A stretch of DNA of 64,000 bases from Sarcocystis neurona (GCA_000727475.1 KL647292.1:2135186-2199185); one strand, 5' to 3'; positions 23,501 through 36,900 are shown, counted from the stretch's first letter. The notes: generated by a model from the letters alone, not told the origin. Translations and numbers: made by a program.

Positions 23501-24327
23501 TACGCGTGGTCGAGCTGTCCGTCGCAAGGATTTCCACGAAGGAAGCGGCGTACGAGATGCAGTCGACAGCAGTGCACGGGGCTGAAAAGTGCAACACCAG
23601 CAGCAGCATCCCTTCTACACTTCTGTTTGGCGGGTTCATTCCAAAACAGCAGCAGCAAGCAGCACAGGCGCTGTGGTGCTCGTCTTCCATTTTCAAATCG
23701 CACGGGATCCCTGCCCCCAGTGTTTGCTTCTTTGATCACAAAGCAGCCCCACGCATCCGTAGACGGCTCTGTCGTCGGTTATTCAGAGCGGAGTGAATGA
23801 AGATACGAACGTTGACATTTCTCTATACACACGTTTTTCTCCGCTCGGGAGCGGACTCACACGTGTTTACAGCTGCACACGTGTCAGTAGACGGAGGGTC
23901 TTTAGACTTGTCGATTTCTGTCTGAAAGCAATGTGTACAATATATGTCGATGTAGGTAATTGGTGAAGACGCGCGCACGAATCTTCATGTGTGTGTTTGT
24001 GTATAGTGCACAAACGTCGCAACCTTTCCACGTCCCCTCACTCTTCCTCTCTCTCTGGCTTTTTCTCTTTGCCTCTTGCACACATGTGTGTACATGAATC
24101 TCTACATGTATGCATGCATGTATCTATCTATCCATATATATATACATATATATCTGCACAACCTCGTGTGTCTGTGCTCTCCGCAGGTCTACATGAACCT
24201 TATGCATCTTCGCTATTCACACGCAGAACTGAAGAGAGACCAGCCAGCTCTGTTCTGGTTGCCGGAGAAGCAGGTGCTGAGCAGGCAGAGGGAGGGGACA
24301 CGCAGAGGTCGCCGCGCTCAGCAGTAA
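19169..24327 (+). CDS. Possible mitochondrial ribosomal protein mL40-like, 4 exons, 302 aa
   Basis: Exons: 19,169-19,275; 19,694-19,904; 21,398-21,847; 24,187-24,327 (TAA). Phases chain (2/1, 0, 0) and every intron is GT-AG, so the model is internally strong. The N-terminus MDALRRSAAAPALLLPQR is arginine/alanine-rich without acidic residues in its first 25, like a mitochondrial presequence. Then come PKHLVRYLPFVPAALVQETI, a charged helix PERERAEYQQALEKYRTIRD, HAGFYRRQE and AIEALPSDLYEEAV. A roughly 70-residue alanine/glycine/glutamate low-complexity insert follows, then FPRSLMFHELYKEQ and, in exon 4, LRYSHAELKRDQPALFWLP and a basic tail. The charged helix, the LYxxA segment and the AELKRDxxxLF segment loosely resemble mL40 (MRP-L28/L40 family). 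This identity is tentative; the gene itself is well supported. Introns hold CA and TA microsatellites. Confidence 0.72.
19460..19557. repeat. (CA)n microsatellite
   Basis: About 100 bp of CA with interspersed GA/TA units, in intron 1 of the mL40-like gene. ORFs through it on both strands (HTHTHT or CVCVCV) are artefacts. Confidence 0.95.
20474..20502. repeat. (TA)n microsatellite
   Basis: About 14 TA units within intron 2 of the mL40-like gene. Confidence 0.95.
21848..24186 (+). other. Intron 3 of the mL40-like gene
   Basis: Contains TA/CATA repeats at 22,090-22,350 and 24,080-24,160. An ORF at 23,320-23,796 includes KQQQQAAQALW but does not fit the phase of the flanking exons, and a candidate acceptor near 22,650 runs into a stop in phase 0. 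No further exon is needed. Confidence 0.5.
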
Positions 24328-25560
24328 CCACCCATTCACACCCACACACACATCCGCTGTATTCCACTTTCAGCTGGACAGCTAGAGGAGAAGGTCACGA
24401 GAACAATGATAAACTCTTTTTCCTTTACGCTTTTTCATACGTACTCGTACACAGATGCATATACCTATCTGTGGAAATACACGTGAAAGAGATAAAGAGG
24501 GAAGCACAAGGGAGGACGTCCTTCAGCGCTACTTGTCGTGTAGACGCATTACACCCACGTACATTTACATACATCTACATGCATGTATATATTTTTGCGC
24601 TTCTGTGTGTGCCAATGTATGGGCACACATGGGTCACAATACATATACCTCCGGAAAAGAAGTGGAAAAAGAAGGTACAAGTGCAGGAATTTCGTCGCGA
24701 CTGAGTAATTAGTTTGCACGTAGGAGATGAGCAGCTGGACGGAAGCAAAGAAAGGGAGGAATAGACCTGCATAGGCGTCGAATGCACGTGTGTAGAGGGC
24801 TGTGTGCGAGGACTGAAGGAAACCAGGACGCAACTTTCGAACAGAGTTGGTCGTCTGTGTTTTTCTTTGCAAGTGGAGATACGGACGTGTAATGTAAAAG
24901 AGAACACTGTTTATCTGCAGGCCTCCGGGACTCCACGAAATCAGAACTGCGTGCGTGGTATATCCCTGCTACGTCTGCATATACGCGTAGCTGCCTCTAC
25001 GACGTGGTCGTCTACCTGTCCCAGGCAGACAAACACATAAACGACAATCAGTAACGAGTCATCTACTTAGATCTCTGACGGTGCGTTCCGCCTGCCCGCA
25101 CATATAAACATGTGCAGTACTACGCGCGCGGATGTGTGGTGCGTGCCTATAAGCGTAGACTCGTCTAAACAGACAGTCAAAGGTCTCCACCCAAGACTTT
25201 AATGCAAGTGCACCTATTATTTACCTGCGTATATACGTAAATATATGCGTCCATGCAGACTTGAACATGCATACACATAGATACGTATATGTGAATACAC
25301 ACGTGTGGATCTGGAAATGCTGGCGCAGACATGTGCCGCGTTGTGAACCGTCGAGGGCGCACTGCGAGGACGCAAGCGCGCAACAGATTGCATGGAGCTT
25401 AAACACTGTTACGGCTCAAGAGCACCATTTGCTGCCCGGATAATGGAGAGTATCAAATACACTGATATATACGTGTTAAGGCACACATGTCTACCTGCAT
25501 ATGCTGGCTCATATGAATCTTTGTATGCGTCTCATGTACGTACGACTGTGTCTACGTGCG

Positions 25561-25752
25561 CGTGCGTTCCTAAGCCCTCGCGTGGATGACGGAGACAAAA
25601 ACGTCTCGTTTGTACAACAAGATGAAGCAAAACGCTTCGCACTCGTGCAGCAAGTCGATTCGACTAACCGTCCATCTTCTGCTTATGTGAAAAGATGGGT
25701 GGATAAATGTGTCCACATACTCGTGCCCACGCCTGAGCGCTTACACGCTTAA
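25561..25752 (+). other. Possible plus-strand terminal coding segment
   Basis: Reads SPRVDDGDKNVSFVQQDEAK, RFALVQQVDSTN, SSAYVKRWVDK and stops at 25,750-25,752. Balanced, non-repetitive composition. No domain recognised and no supported link to neighbouring exons. Confidence 0.22.
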
Positions 25753-26242
25753 CGACGGTCACGTAAGAGCATAGCGCTTCTGCTGCGGAGAGAGACAGTG
25801 CACAGGCTCTCTCACACACGTTTGTAGGGACGTAATGCGCTTGTACGGAATCCTCTGGGGATGCACACAGAGACGGACGACGCTTCTGAATAGATCGTAG
25901 ACTGTTTGGAAACAGGGACGGTGTTTAGCTTCAGGGTTTCTGCTGCAGCTGAGTGCTGATCCGCGCAGCTGCGGAGCGCCTTTGTTTAGCACATGCACAC
26001 CGTGCAGGTGAGGGTCCTGAGAGTCGAAGTTACTTATGAATACGCGCGCCTCAATGGTATCAAATGAAAACAACAAATTTAAGGGTGTACGTGTCCACGT
26101 CAAAGAGCGCGAGGATATTTGTATCCTGTAGAAAGGAGCGAGCACGATTTCTACATGTGTGTACATGAGTTTCGTCCGTTACACACTTAGGCGTAGTTCA
26201 ATGGAGCACATTCTAGTTATCTAAAATGCAAGCTCTCCGCAG

Positions 26243-26668
26243 GCAGTGACGCCCTTTGGCGTGGAAACTTGTACGCTCGAAGTCTACGTAGGCAAAAATG
26301 TGTTTGACTCCGCTTTTTCTTCCATGGTTTCCGTATGTAGGATATGCTGTGTCGCACTCTGCCTTGTAGGGGAAGCAATGCTGCTGTTGCTTAACGTCTG
26401 CATTACACAGTCCATCTCACCTTCATCCGTATATATGTCGCTGCAGGAGGGACAACAGACGCAGTGGTCCTAGCAGGAGTAGCAGTAACCCTACTATAGA
26501 GCAGGCGCTTCTAAGCTGATGACGACGGGCGAAAAAGACGAACACAAGGACGAACAGGCGAAAATTTCTTGCGTCGTTGACATAGAGAACATCGTGTCTC
26601 CTTCGAACCATGCAGACGGCGTCTTCTTCCGGCTCCAGATGCGCCGACGCAGGGGACGGGAGTGCGGG
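26243..26668 (+). CDS. Two exons of an unidentified gene, possibly PH-domain-like
   Basis: Exon 26,243-26,287 follows a cag acceptor, reads AVTPFGVETCTLEVY and ends at gtaggc in phase 0. Exon 26,516-26,668 follows an AAG acceptor in phase 0 and reads LMTTGEKDEHKDEQAKISCV, DIENIVSPSNHADGVFFRLQ and an arginine cluster before gtaatg. Alternating short beta-like segments (TLEVYL, KISCVVDI, GVFFRLQ) spaced by a charged loop resemble the middle strands of a PH-type fold; this is inference only. Flanking exons were not found. A 42-nt segment at 27,345-27,386 (VRSNAEVRYVVYKQ, cag before and gtgtct after) is a possible later exon in the same phase. Confidence 0.3.
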
Positions 26669-29600
26669 GTAATGTTTTGACGTGCCGGCACACATAGAAC
26701 GACGCGAAGCACAAGCTGCACAAAGAGGATACAGCTGGGCTCACACTCAGGAGTGCAAGAGGTCTAGTATCCATTTCTGTACGGCGCCGCTGCAACAGAG
26801 TATACAACAGAAGTACTGAAATTTTTTTCACGCAGCTGAACATGAACGTGAATCATTGCACATGTGCAGAAATGTATCCTCAAGCGGGCCTTCGTAGGGA
26901 GTGCTGCACTTCTGATTACACCTATGCGTCTTCGCACATCTTCCGACAAGAAGGACCTTAAATGTTGTGTCTCGTTCGGGGCGTGCTGATCCTGCTGTCG
27001 TTCTACACAGCGATTCTATCGACAACGAGCTAAAACAGTAATTCTCTTTATAACTTGAAAAGCTTCTTCTTTTGGGAAGAATAGCAGGTGCACGCGCATA
27101 TGTGCCCGTGCGTCCAGTTTTGCAAAGCTCAAAATAGTGTTGTCACACATCCTACACACGAAGGACAGAGGTATCTTGCTACTCCAGGAAATGTGAAGGT
27201 GAAAAAGAAGGAATGGTAAACAGTGTTACTTTCTAGTCTGAAACACACTATGGGAATGCAGCACGCCTCGGGTCCGAGAGGGACCGCATCGACGTGTACA
27301 CCTGCTTGTTTTCACTACGTGGGTGCTAACTAATATACATGCAGGTACGCTCGAATGCAGAGGTACGCTACGTCGTGTACAAGCAGGTGTCTGTGGCGCT
27401 CCATCCACTGCTGTTACGAGCAGCAAGTAGTGAACGAATTTCACTAAGACCGAGGTGATATGGAAACAAGCAGCTGTACGCGTCGATGCAATCTTCCTCG
27501 GAACCGACGCGTGCTGCATTCCCACAACGTTTTCTAGACGAGAAAGTAACACTGTTTGCCATTCCCTCTTTTTCGCTTTCACACCTACTGGACACGCAAG
27601 ATACCTCTATCCTCTCTCTCTCTCGTGGCCTCTGTTCTTGCAAAGGGGGCTCTCGTCCTGTGTGTAGCCCCGCGAATCCGAAACAGAATACATTGCGCCT
27701 TTCCTTTACAATGCTCAGCACCCTAGCGCACACCGTGAGCTCCCCCAAGTCTCAATAATTGCACGTGTACACCAGGTCGAGCCCAATGTTGAGATCGTTC
27801 CTGGATCCCTTTTTTCTCTCAGCTGCCGCTACAACTTTTTCCTCTAAGCACCCCTCGCTTGCGATCACCATTTCGGAGTTCACGCACTACTTCTGCTTTC
27901 ACCTCCCCGTTCTCCTCTCTTTCTCTCGCGCCGCATGCTCCTTTCTATCTTGGCGGAAGCAGGTTTTTTCCTGTGATCACTTTTTTTAAACAAAATACCA
28001 ATGCACGTTCTGTCCTCTGCGTTGCGATTTCTACGCCTGTCTCCTCCCATGACACCTTGCTGCGGGACTCCTCACTTCTCCATAACTGCGTTCCGACAAG
28101 TTGACACGTGAAGTTCCTTTCTATACTCTTGGAATTTGGCACTGTCAGTTACTGTTGGAAGGTGGGTCGCCATTAGTAATTTTGTTTTTGGCGTCTCTAA
28201 ATAGGCACGTGACAGACTTTTCTGCTACCCTCGCAGGTTTCCTGACCTTCCTATGTCTTGTCACGTCATGCCAAAGCCTACTTTGCCCGTGCAAGAACGT
28301 TGCGCGTACAATTCTATTAGACCAGGGATCCACATACTCGCTGTTGTCTCTTCGATATCTTCGAGGTGGATTTACAATACGTGACACTTCTGTTGGGCTA
28401 ATTCTGCTATGCGGAAGCTGTCTATTTTCTAAGTCTACATCTTCCTCGCTCTCTGCATACCAACACCACCCCTTCTCGAAAGATGCATTTCTAATCCATA
28501 CGTGTGTTTCTTTCAATTGCGCCGGTAAGCAACAAAACAATTTCCCATTAGCTGGGAAGAGAATCAGGGAGGACCTGCAATTTGGATCCTCTTGAGAATA
28601 TCAATCTTTTCCGCACTTTCGAAAGAACAACGCTTGTCACTTCGGAGCAATTGTTACACACGGCAATACTGGTTTGATGGGAAAACACACCGTTTGACGT
28701 ATGTCTCACCAGCTGCTGCAGCGGCTGTCTTGTACTGCAGTCAATGGGGTGATGAGGTATGTGGAGAAAAACCACGTACACACATGCACGCATTAAGCAC
28801 ATGTACGCAGTCCTACATAACAATAGGGTCAGGACGTACACCGGTGTTTGTGTATGTACATAATTTTGCCATCCAACTGATACGGTTGTCTGGAATGCGT
28901 GTGCAGAGGTGGTAAATTTCCTCGAATATATACTGAAAAATGCGGAGACGGACGGAAGTCTGAGATAAAGATGTGCAAGTGGAAGAAGCACAAAGGACTA
29001 TATAGACACTAACTTATTATATTCACTTACTTCAACACTTGTAGAGGCACGTGAATGTGCTCGCGGTTCCGCAGGTGGCACGTTTGCGCACGTTTGTCTA
29101 CGTGTATCTTCGTGTTGATCACCGTGTCTCCTTGCTAGCAAGCAGAATTAACCAGGGAGGTAATCTGGAAAAATCTATATCACCATCCATCTACGTGTAC
29201 ACGTTCAGGCGAATGAATATGTGTGCATACCTAATTAAGTCTATATCAATATATATATTTATTACACGTTAAGAACATGCCAAGCACTGGGAAAGTATGC
29301 ATGCATGGAGCTCGTGGACGACGGACATGCGGCTGCAGGGTTGACAGATGTGTTCCTCGCTTCCGCGAAAGTTCGATGTGTCTGAATGACTTCACGAGAA
29401 AATTGTATTGCCTTCTGGAATGTCTTCTTTTAGAAGGGATCAAACCCGGACATTTTCCCCCACTGTCGATAAGAGTGATGATGGAGAGAAAGCCGGTGCC
29501 GGTAACGTTGCTGTCTGTCCTCGCTTGAATTCTGTGAATGACACAGTCGCGATGAAATATTCCGCTCTTTATGAATCTGTTAACTCTCTGCACCCACGAT

Positions 29601-30988
29601 TGTATTGTCCTTCTTTCCCTTGTGTCGCCCCTACACGTTGTTGCTGCGCGCATAAAAGTAGGATGCGCCAGAAGTCTGCGTTTCCTATAAATGGTGAGAC
29701 GTTCGCGAACATGGTCTAGATGCACACACGCCATCATCAAAGTCCTGAGCGGTGTTAAACTTGTTTTCCTTCGCCCTTATCTACGAAAATTCTACCTTTC
29801 GCGACATCTGCCTCTTTCGCAGAGGACCCCCGTCTTTGGAAAAATGTCTGCTTTTTACGTGACTTTTTAATGAAGGAGCGCTACATTCTGCAGCTTTCTT
29901 CTGTCTTCTTCCACTTTTCGGATGCATTCCCACTCCCCCCCATCTTCGCATACCCTTGAGACGACACCTTGCAGAAAGCGTAACCACGCTGTGTGTAGCT
30001 GCTTTTTTCGCGGTCTCTCTTTCTTCTGTTTGTCGTCTTCACTCCCTTCTCCGCTCTGCCTGTCGTTTTCTCGTCTGTCACATTTCCCGTCCTTTCACTT
30101 CTTTCCCTTTCCGCTTTCGGCTATAGTCCGTCCTTTTTTTTGACTGCTCCGCCCTGGTTCGCCGGGTAGAGCCGCATCTGTCCGAGGGCAAGCTTGTTTT
30201 GTCAACCTGCAATCTCGCTGACCTGCGTCCTTCTCACCATTTGAACACAGAAAAGGAGAAACCGTATTTTTTTTTGACAGCCTCGACACAAAAGTCCCCT
30301 AGCACAGACGCAGAGGACAGGTGGTGTTGGCCTTGGAGTAATACATCTGTTTTGCGACGTCCGACGGGAGCTGCTCTGCGAGAGTCCCCGGACTTCTTTT
30401 CATCCAGAAGCATTACACACGGAGGCAGAAGACTCTCTATCTCTTTTTTCACTCATTCTCCGTCTCTTTCTTGCTCTCTCACCCTCCCCCTTCCCTCTCT
30501 TCCTTTCCTCTCCTGATCTTTCATCCCGTCTTCCGCGGCCTTCTCCGCTGTTGCCTGCCGTCTCAGCTTTTCCAGCCGCAGCAGAAGACTTGCCGCGTTC
30601 CGCCCTCGCCCCGTAAACGGCTTGCGCGTGCTGCTGTCCACTCGCTGGCTAATACTTGTAGAAATAAATATATCTGCAGTTACACTTCGATGCGCACATC
30701 GAGAAATCCAACCGCTGGGCACACCATATATCACGCGTAGAATATTTCCTGTGTCTTGTGCTGCCTTCCTCTTGTCTCTGCCCGTGTCTCTGTCTGTGTG
30801 TGTGTGTACACCAGATTGTGTATCTCCACACAGTCCACGTGAGGGTCGCCCAAGCATGTACACACGCGCGTATGCAGAGAGATAAAGAGAAAAAAAGAAA
30901 GGCAATCAGGCGCGTTTTGTTCGCTGCTCTGCAGCAGGGGAGCAGGAACGCGGCAGCCGCCGGCGGGGCAAAAGGGAAGTGAGGCGGC
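26669..30988. other. No gene firmly supported; repeat-poor stretch upstream of the AP-4 beta gene
   Basis: This 4.3 kb is notably poor in microsatellites and CAG/CTG. Opposed ORFs occupy the same bases at 28,101-28,595 (plus, 164 codons) and 28,145-28,540 (minus, 131 codons, charged), and at 29,246-29,740 (minus) against 29,277-29,719 (plus). None shows a domain I recognise. A (GT)5 run lies at 30,798-30,807 and a pyrimidine-rich stretch at 30,000-30,600. The AP-4 promoter and 5' UTR should lie at its right end. Confidence 0.45.
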
Positions 30989-33900
30989 ATGGCTGCCCCG
31001 TCGCCACCACGCGCAGCAGCTGCTGCCGCGCGTCCCCCCCCTCCCCCGCCGGCCTGCACCTATTCAACGACGACTGGCGCCTCTGGGGCAGCGGCAGCAG
31101 TTCCTCCAGCAGGAGCGCCAGCAGCAGCGCCACATCACCTGCAAAATGCTGCCGTCCCCCGACCGCCTCCTGCGCCTCAGTTCTTCGTTGACCAGAAGCG
31201 AGTAACTTTCCCCGTAGAGTTCAAAGTCCATATCAACAACTTTCGTGCACGAACATCTACGCCTCTGTGTATACGCGTGAAGGTTGCTACGTATATTTTC
31301 ACACATGAATGAGAAGTCTACCTGCTTGAGCGAAGTGTCCTTCCCTCCGTCGTCCTTCTGGCCCTGCAGGTCATGCGTTATTGATCAACGCGTGTCTCTC
31401 CTGCGACTGCTGGCGGTGGAGACTTCTTTCGAGTCTCCTAGCTCCGCACACAGAGAAAACCCGTAGACATATATATATATATATATATATATGTCTCCAG
31501 AGAATATGAGAGAGAAGAGACTTTGCGTGTTTTCTGTGCTGCGTACCGGCTTTCTGTCGAAGAACGTGCCTTAAACCCCAAGATGGAAACCTGTGTGAAT
31601 ATCGCGCGGACGCAGTCAATCCCTCCTCACCCTGTAGTGCGTGTGTCTGCTGCTTGTCCATTGTCAAATGTGGAAGGACCCACACCTGGCCGCAAGAAAG
31701 TTCTGTACGAGACTCGCCGCCGAGCCGAGCGGTCCTCGGATGGTGCTTCTCTTTCTTTCTGCCGTTTCTCTTCTTCTCTGTGGCTTCTCTTCAGACCCCC
31801 CAGTCCTAGACGTGCGTTTTTTCCATCCTCCGCTTCACCGTTTCTCTTCCGTCTCTTCTTTCTGGCAGTAACACTTGCCGGACTTGCTGTTCCTTCGCTT
31901 CTCGTCTTTCGCGCTGCGGGGGACGGGGCCTCTTCGTTTGTCCTTCTCAGACTCTCCTTTCTTATGGCAGTCGTCCCGCTTTCTCTCTTTAACGCTCATA
32001 TTTATCTTCTCGTTTTCTTCCGCTTTGTCTTCTTTGTGGACGCATCTACTTCCCGCTTCTGCTGCCAGTCCTTTCGTCCTGTAGATCTGCACCTCTCTCT
32101 GGGCTGCTGCTTCTCCTCCTTTCTGTCCTACTCCTCACTTTGTCATCACAGACACGCGCCCAGACTCTTCTTCTTCTTGTCCTACACTGTTCTTCTTCTT
32201 CCGGTTCTTCCTTTTGTTCGTCTTCTTCCTTCGTCCTCCACTTTTCCCTTCCCTTCTTCTTCTGTTTCTGTTTCGTGGCTTATGTCTTGGAGTCTTGCGG
32301 TTTTCCTTTCTGTTGGTCTCTCAGCTGTAGCCGCGCGGGCGCGCGTCGGTACTTCTTCTCTCGTTTCTCCTCTGACTCGAACTCCCCCCTTCTGCTCTCG
32401 CCTTTATCTTCTTGGGCTTGTACAGTACTTCCTGTCTTCCGCCCCCTCTACGCCTTCCTCACTTTCCTCCTTTCCTGTTTTCTCTCTCTGTGTCGCGCCT
32501 TCTCTTTTCTTCCCGACTTTTTCTTGATCTTTTCCCTCTCACGCACTTTCGTCTTTTTCTTCTCCGTCCCCTCTCTTTCGTATCTCTGTCTGTCCGTCTC
32601 TTTTCGGCTCTTCGGCGTTCCCCCTTTTCTCCGTCTTTTCTTGCTGGTTTCCCTTTCCTTCCTCGTATTCCCGTCTCCTCCTCATTTTTCACGCGACCTC
32701 TGTCTCTGGTGTTTTCTCCACCCGCTCCTCTACGCCTTCCCGTCCTTCCCTGTCTTTTTTCATCTCCCTTCCACGCCCACGTCTGCTCGTTAACCCGCTG
32801 CCTTCTCGGGCGCTCGGCCTCTGCGCCTGCCCGTCTCTCTTCGTCGTGTGCCTGCGCCACACCACGTCCTCGCCCTTCCTGTTTTGCTGCTCCTGGCGGC
32901 GCGTCTTCGGCCCCCCGTTTGCTTCCCCCCCTTCTTTCGCGGCCAGCGCTTGGCCGTTTTCTCTGTGTGTCTCTCCGTCGCGTCCTTCCGAGCGCTCACG
33001 TCGCCGTCCGTCGCAGACACCAGCGACTCCTGTTTTTTTGCTTTTTGTGGGCTGCAGGGAGAGCTGTACGAGTTGCGGCAGGTGCTGCGGGCCCTGCCAA
33101 CAGAGAGAGATCTAGGCAAGCAACGGGAGGCTCTGAAGAAACTCGTTGCGTACATGACTGTCGGCCTGGACGTTAGCCGACTCTTCGCCGACGTTGTGAT
33201 GCTCGCGTCCACCTCCGACCTCGTCCAGAAAAAAATGATATATCAGTACTTAATCAACTACGCCGGTAATTTCTCTGCGATTCCCTCTTTATCTCCCTCC
33301 TCCCGTGTATCTCCACACATGCATATGTATATACACGTATATATGGGTGGTGCACCTGACTGCGAGTAAGAGGATGTCGGTCTGTTAGAAGACACACACA
33401 TATATATGGCTGTGTGCACGTGTTTCTGCACACCAGCGTGTGTATAAGAGGTGTCGATCTACGAATAGACACATATATTCATGTAAATGTATATGTGTAG
33501 AGAGAGAGGGATCGATAGTATACCTGGTGTTGGTGACTTCCTGTTTGTGTTTCGGCTTCTTTTCTTCCGTGTCGTCTTTCTATCTCTGTCTCTCTAACAC
33601 CGTCTGTCCGTGTGTGCGGGCAGCAACTTTCTTCTGCGGATGTACTTCTCTGCCGAACGTTGGGTACCTGCGGACAGCACTCTCCCTCGTAGCTTTCGAG
33701 TTTCTGCGTCTTCTCATTCATTCCCACCTTCTCGGCATTTGCACGTGGCTGAAAATAGTAGCAGCAGTAGCCGGAGGTAGCCCGGATGCTTCGTCCGGGC
33801 TCGCCGCCAGTGCGCGGCTCTCCTCGTCTCCGGGGTGATGACGAAGCAAACGAACACTCGCCGGCCTCTGTCATGTGTCTGCATTTCTCCGGTGTGTTCG

Positions 33901-36900
33901 CCTTCCTGTCTCGCCTTTTCCCCTTCTTTCTCTTTCGTCCCTTTTCCACTTTCGGCCTTTTTTTTGCTCTGCTCTTCGCTCCCCTCCTCTCTTCTCTCGC
34001 TTTCGCGTTCTTTCCCGCGCCATCTCTGCTTTCTTCTCTGTATATCTCTGTCTTTGTCTCGGTCGTCCTTTTCTGGCTGTAGTGAGCGGCTAAGCAGGAA
34101 GGAGAAATGGCCAGTCGGGAGTTGCTGCCGAGCTCGCTGGGAAGCCTGGGCAGGGGGATTCGCGCGAACCATCGCAGGTCCCCTGTCCTGCCCTTCTGGG
34201 CCGTCTCCTCCATATGTATCCCTTTGCATATATATGTGTGTGTGTACGTGTTTGGCTCTCTCGCTGTCGGAGGGGAAGGACGTGAGCACTTTGTGCTTTT
34301 TCTCTTTCTTTGCTGTTGGTGCTGGCGACGGTGTCTCTGTGTCTCGTTCTCTCCCTTTCTGTCCATATCAAGTGCATTTGGATATATGGAGACGCCCACC
34401 GGTGTTACGTTTCACAAGCGCCGTGTGCCCAGGCGGCGTGTGCAGCAGCCACCAACCTATTTGAGAGACACAGCAGCACAGTCCACACAAAGCTCTGAGC
34501 AGCCACCGGCAGGTGTCCACACACATATACGTCGGCATACGTACGTATATGTGGGACATCCGCCTACACATATAAAGCGCAAGACAGATGTGCATTCATT
34601 TGGATATCTCTAAAGAGACGAAAAAAGAGAGCGGAAGAGAAGTGTGTGGGAGGACTGCTGCTGCTTGGCCGGGAAGGACGTGGAGATCTTCGTGGAGCGC
34701 GTGGCAACCTGCGGTGTGTGTTGTCGTTGGCGGGCGCGTGTGGCCGTCTTCGCCTTCTCTTCCGAAATACTCCTTCCGTCTGTTTTATCTGCTCGTTGAC
34801 TGCGTGTCTCGTCTTCCGCCGCGTCGGTGTCTCCCTGGCTTCTTCGCCTGTGTGTGGTGGTGCCCGTTTCTTCCGTTTCTCGTTTTTCTCCGCGTTGCTT
34901 CCTTGCATTTACGCGTTTCTATCTCTCGTCCTTTTTTGCTGCGCCTGCAGACACAAACCCTTCTCTTTCCCTCCTCGCCATCAACACATTCCAGAAGGAC
35001 TGCAACGATGAAGACCCGCGTCTGCGTGGACTTGCCATTCGTAGCCTCTGCTCGCTGCGGTAATTCTTCTTCGGTTTCTTCCTGGCGTCCTCCGTGCTCC
35101 AAAGTTTCTTCTTCAGTCGTCTCGTGGGTCACCCTCGTCTCTTCCGTTCTCTTCTTCGTCTTCTTCTTGCCCGAACCCCGTGCCCTGCCCGCTTCTTCTC
35201 TTCTGTGTGGCCTCTCTTCTCGGTCTCTTTTTCAGCCTTTTCAGCTCCCTTCTTCTCTTCTCTTCTCTATTCTCGTCTCTTTTCCCTTCTCCTTTCTTTT
35301 CCTCTCCTCGTTCTCTCCGCGTTCTCTCCTCTTTTCTCTTCTTCTCCTCTTCTCTTCCCTTGGTACCCTTCCCCTGCTCTCTTTGGCTTGCCTCTGTCCG
35401 CCATCGCTGGAGTTTCTTCGAAGAAGACTGCGTCCACACACACACACACACACACTCATACGTATAAACCGTGTGTGTCGTTCAGAAGTAAGTAATTCTC
35501 ATGTAGTTATTTTGAACACATATATACATTCATTCATACATACACATTCGTACATACATATATATATATATATGTGTTTAGATACCTGTCTCTCTTTGAT
35601 ATACAAATATATATATGCGTCCTTACTCGACAGAAGGACATGCGCAGAGATGCATTCAGAGATGGGCACAGATCTATCTATCTCTATATATACACGTATA
35701 TATATCTATATATATGTATGTATATATATGTATATATATGGGTGTGTGCTGCGCTGCCGAGCTAAGAGGAGAGTTTGTAGTAGGCGCCTTTGCTGCAGTG
35801 AGGCAGCTCCTCTGGTGTCGCCGAGGTGGATGAGGCGCTTGTATGTTGGTGCTCTTCGCGACAGAAAACGTCCCGCGAAGAAATTTTTTGCTCTCCCTTC
35901 GTGGCGCAGCCTGGCAAGAAAATGAACATGCCACTGCCATCCCAGAGGAGCCGCTGGTTTGTTTGTATGCCCTGGGCGTGTGGTGGCCTGCGTCCGGCGT
36001 GCGTGTCTCATCCGCCGACCCGTGGCGCTGCTCTTCTTTTCACGTCCGCATGTGTGGAGTTGCTTTTCTCCGCGAGCCCCGAGAGTCGTGGCTCGCCCTC
36101 GGCCGCATGCGCGTCACGTCTGTCTCGGGGGTGTCTGTCCCTGTCGTTTTTCAGACTCAGCTGCATGCTCGAATATATCGACCCTGCCTCACGGAAGGGG
36201 CTGCAGGACCGTAGCCCCTACGTCCGTCGGGCAGCTGTCATGGGTGAGCTGCGTCAACGGCAGCAACAGCAGCCACGCACCGCCAGCAGCCACACACCAC
36301 CGCACCTTGCATTAGCGCCAGCGGCAGCACAACACCAGCAGCAGCATTCCAGCTGCAGTAGCAGCAGGAGCACTCTAGCTGTAGAAGCAGCAGCAGCAGC
36401 ACTCCAAGTGTAGCAGCAGCAGCCGCACTCCAGCCGTAGAAGCAGCAGCCGCAGCAGCGCAGCAGCACTCGAGGTGTAGGAGCAGCCGCAGCAACACTCC
36501 AGCTGTAGGAGCACCAGCAGCAGAAGCACTCCAGCTGTAGGAGCACCAGCAGCAGCAGCAGCACTCCAGCCGTAGTAGCAGCCGCCGCAGCAGCGCAGCA
36601 GCACTCGAGGTGTAGGAGCAGCCGCAGCAGCACTCCAGCTGTAGGAGCACCAGCAGCAGCAGCACTCCAGCTGTAGGAGGAGCAGCAGCAGCAGCACTCC
36701 AGCTGTAGGAGGAGCAGCAGCAGCAGCACTCCAGCTGTAGGAGGAGCAGCAGCTACAGCACTCCAGCTGTAGGAGCAGCAGCAGCACTCCAGCTGTAGGA
36801 GCTGCAGCCGCAGCGGCACTCCAGCTGTAGGAGCAGTAGCACACTTTCCCTGGAGCAACAAGAGTCTGCGCCACGCGCTGCAGACGTGTCGTTCGCTGCA

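Noticed and set aside
31523..32527. 334-codon plus ORF with hydrophobic stretches, resembling a membrane protein
   Set aside because: It lies wholly in AP-4 intron 1 and results from C/T-rich sequence translated as Ser/Phe/Leu/Pro; flanking exons join without it.
34588..35925. 445-codon plus ORF
   Set aside because: It overlaps AP-4 exon 3 in a different frame and is otherwise pyrimidine-rich and TA-rich intron.
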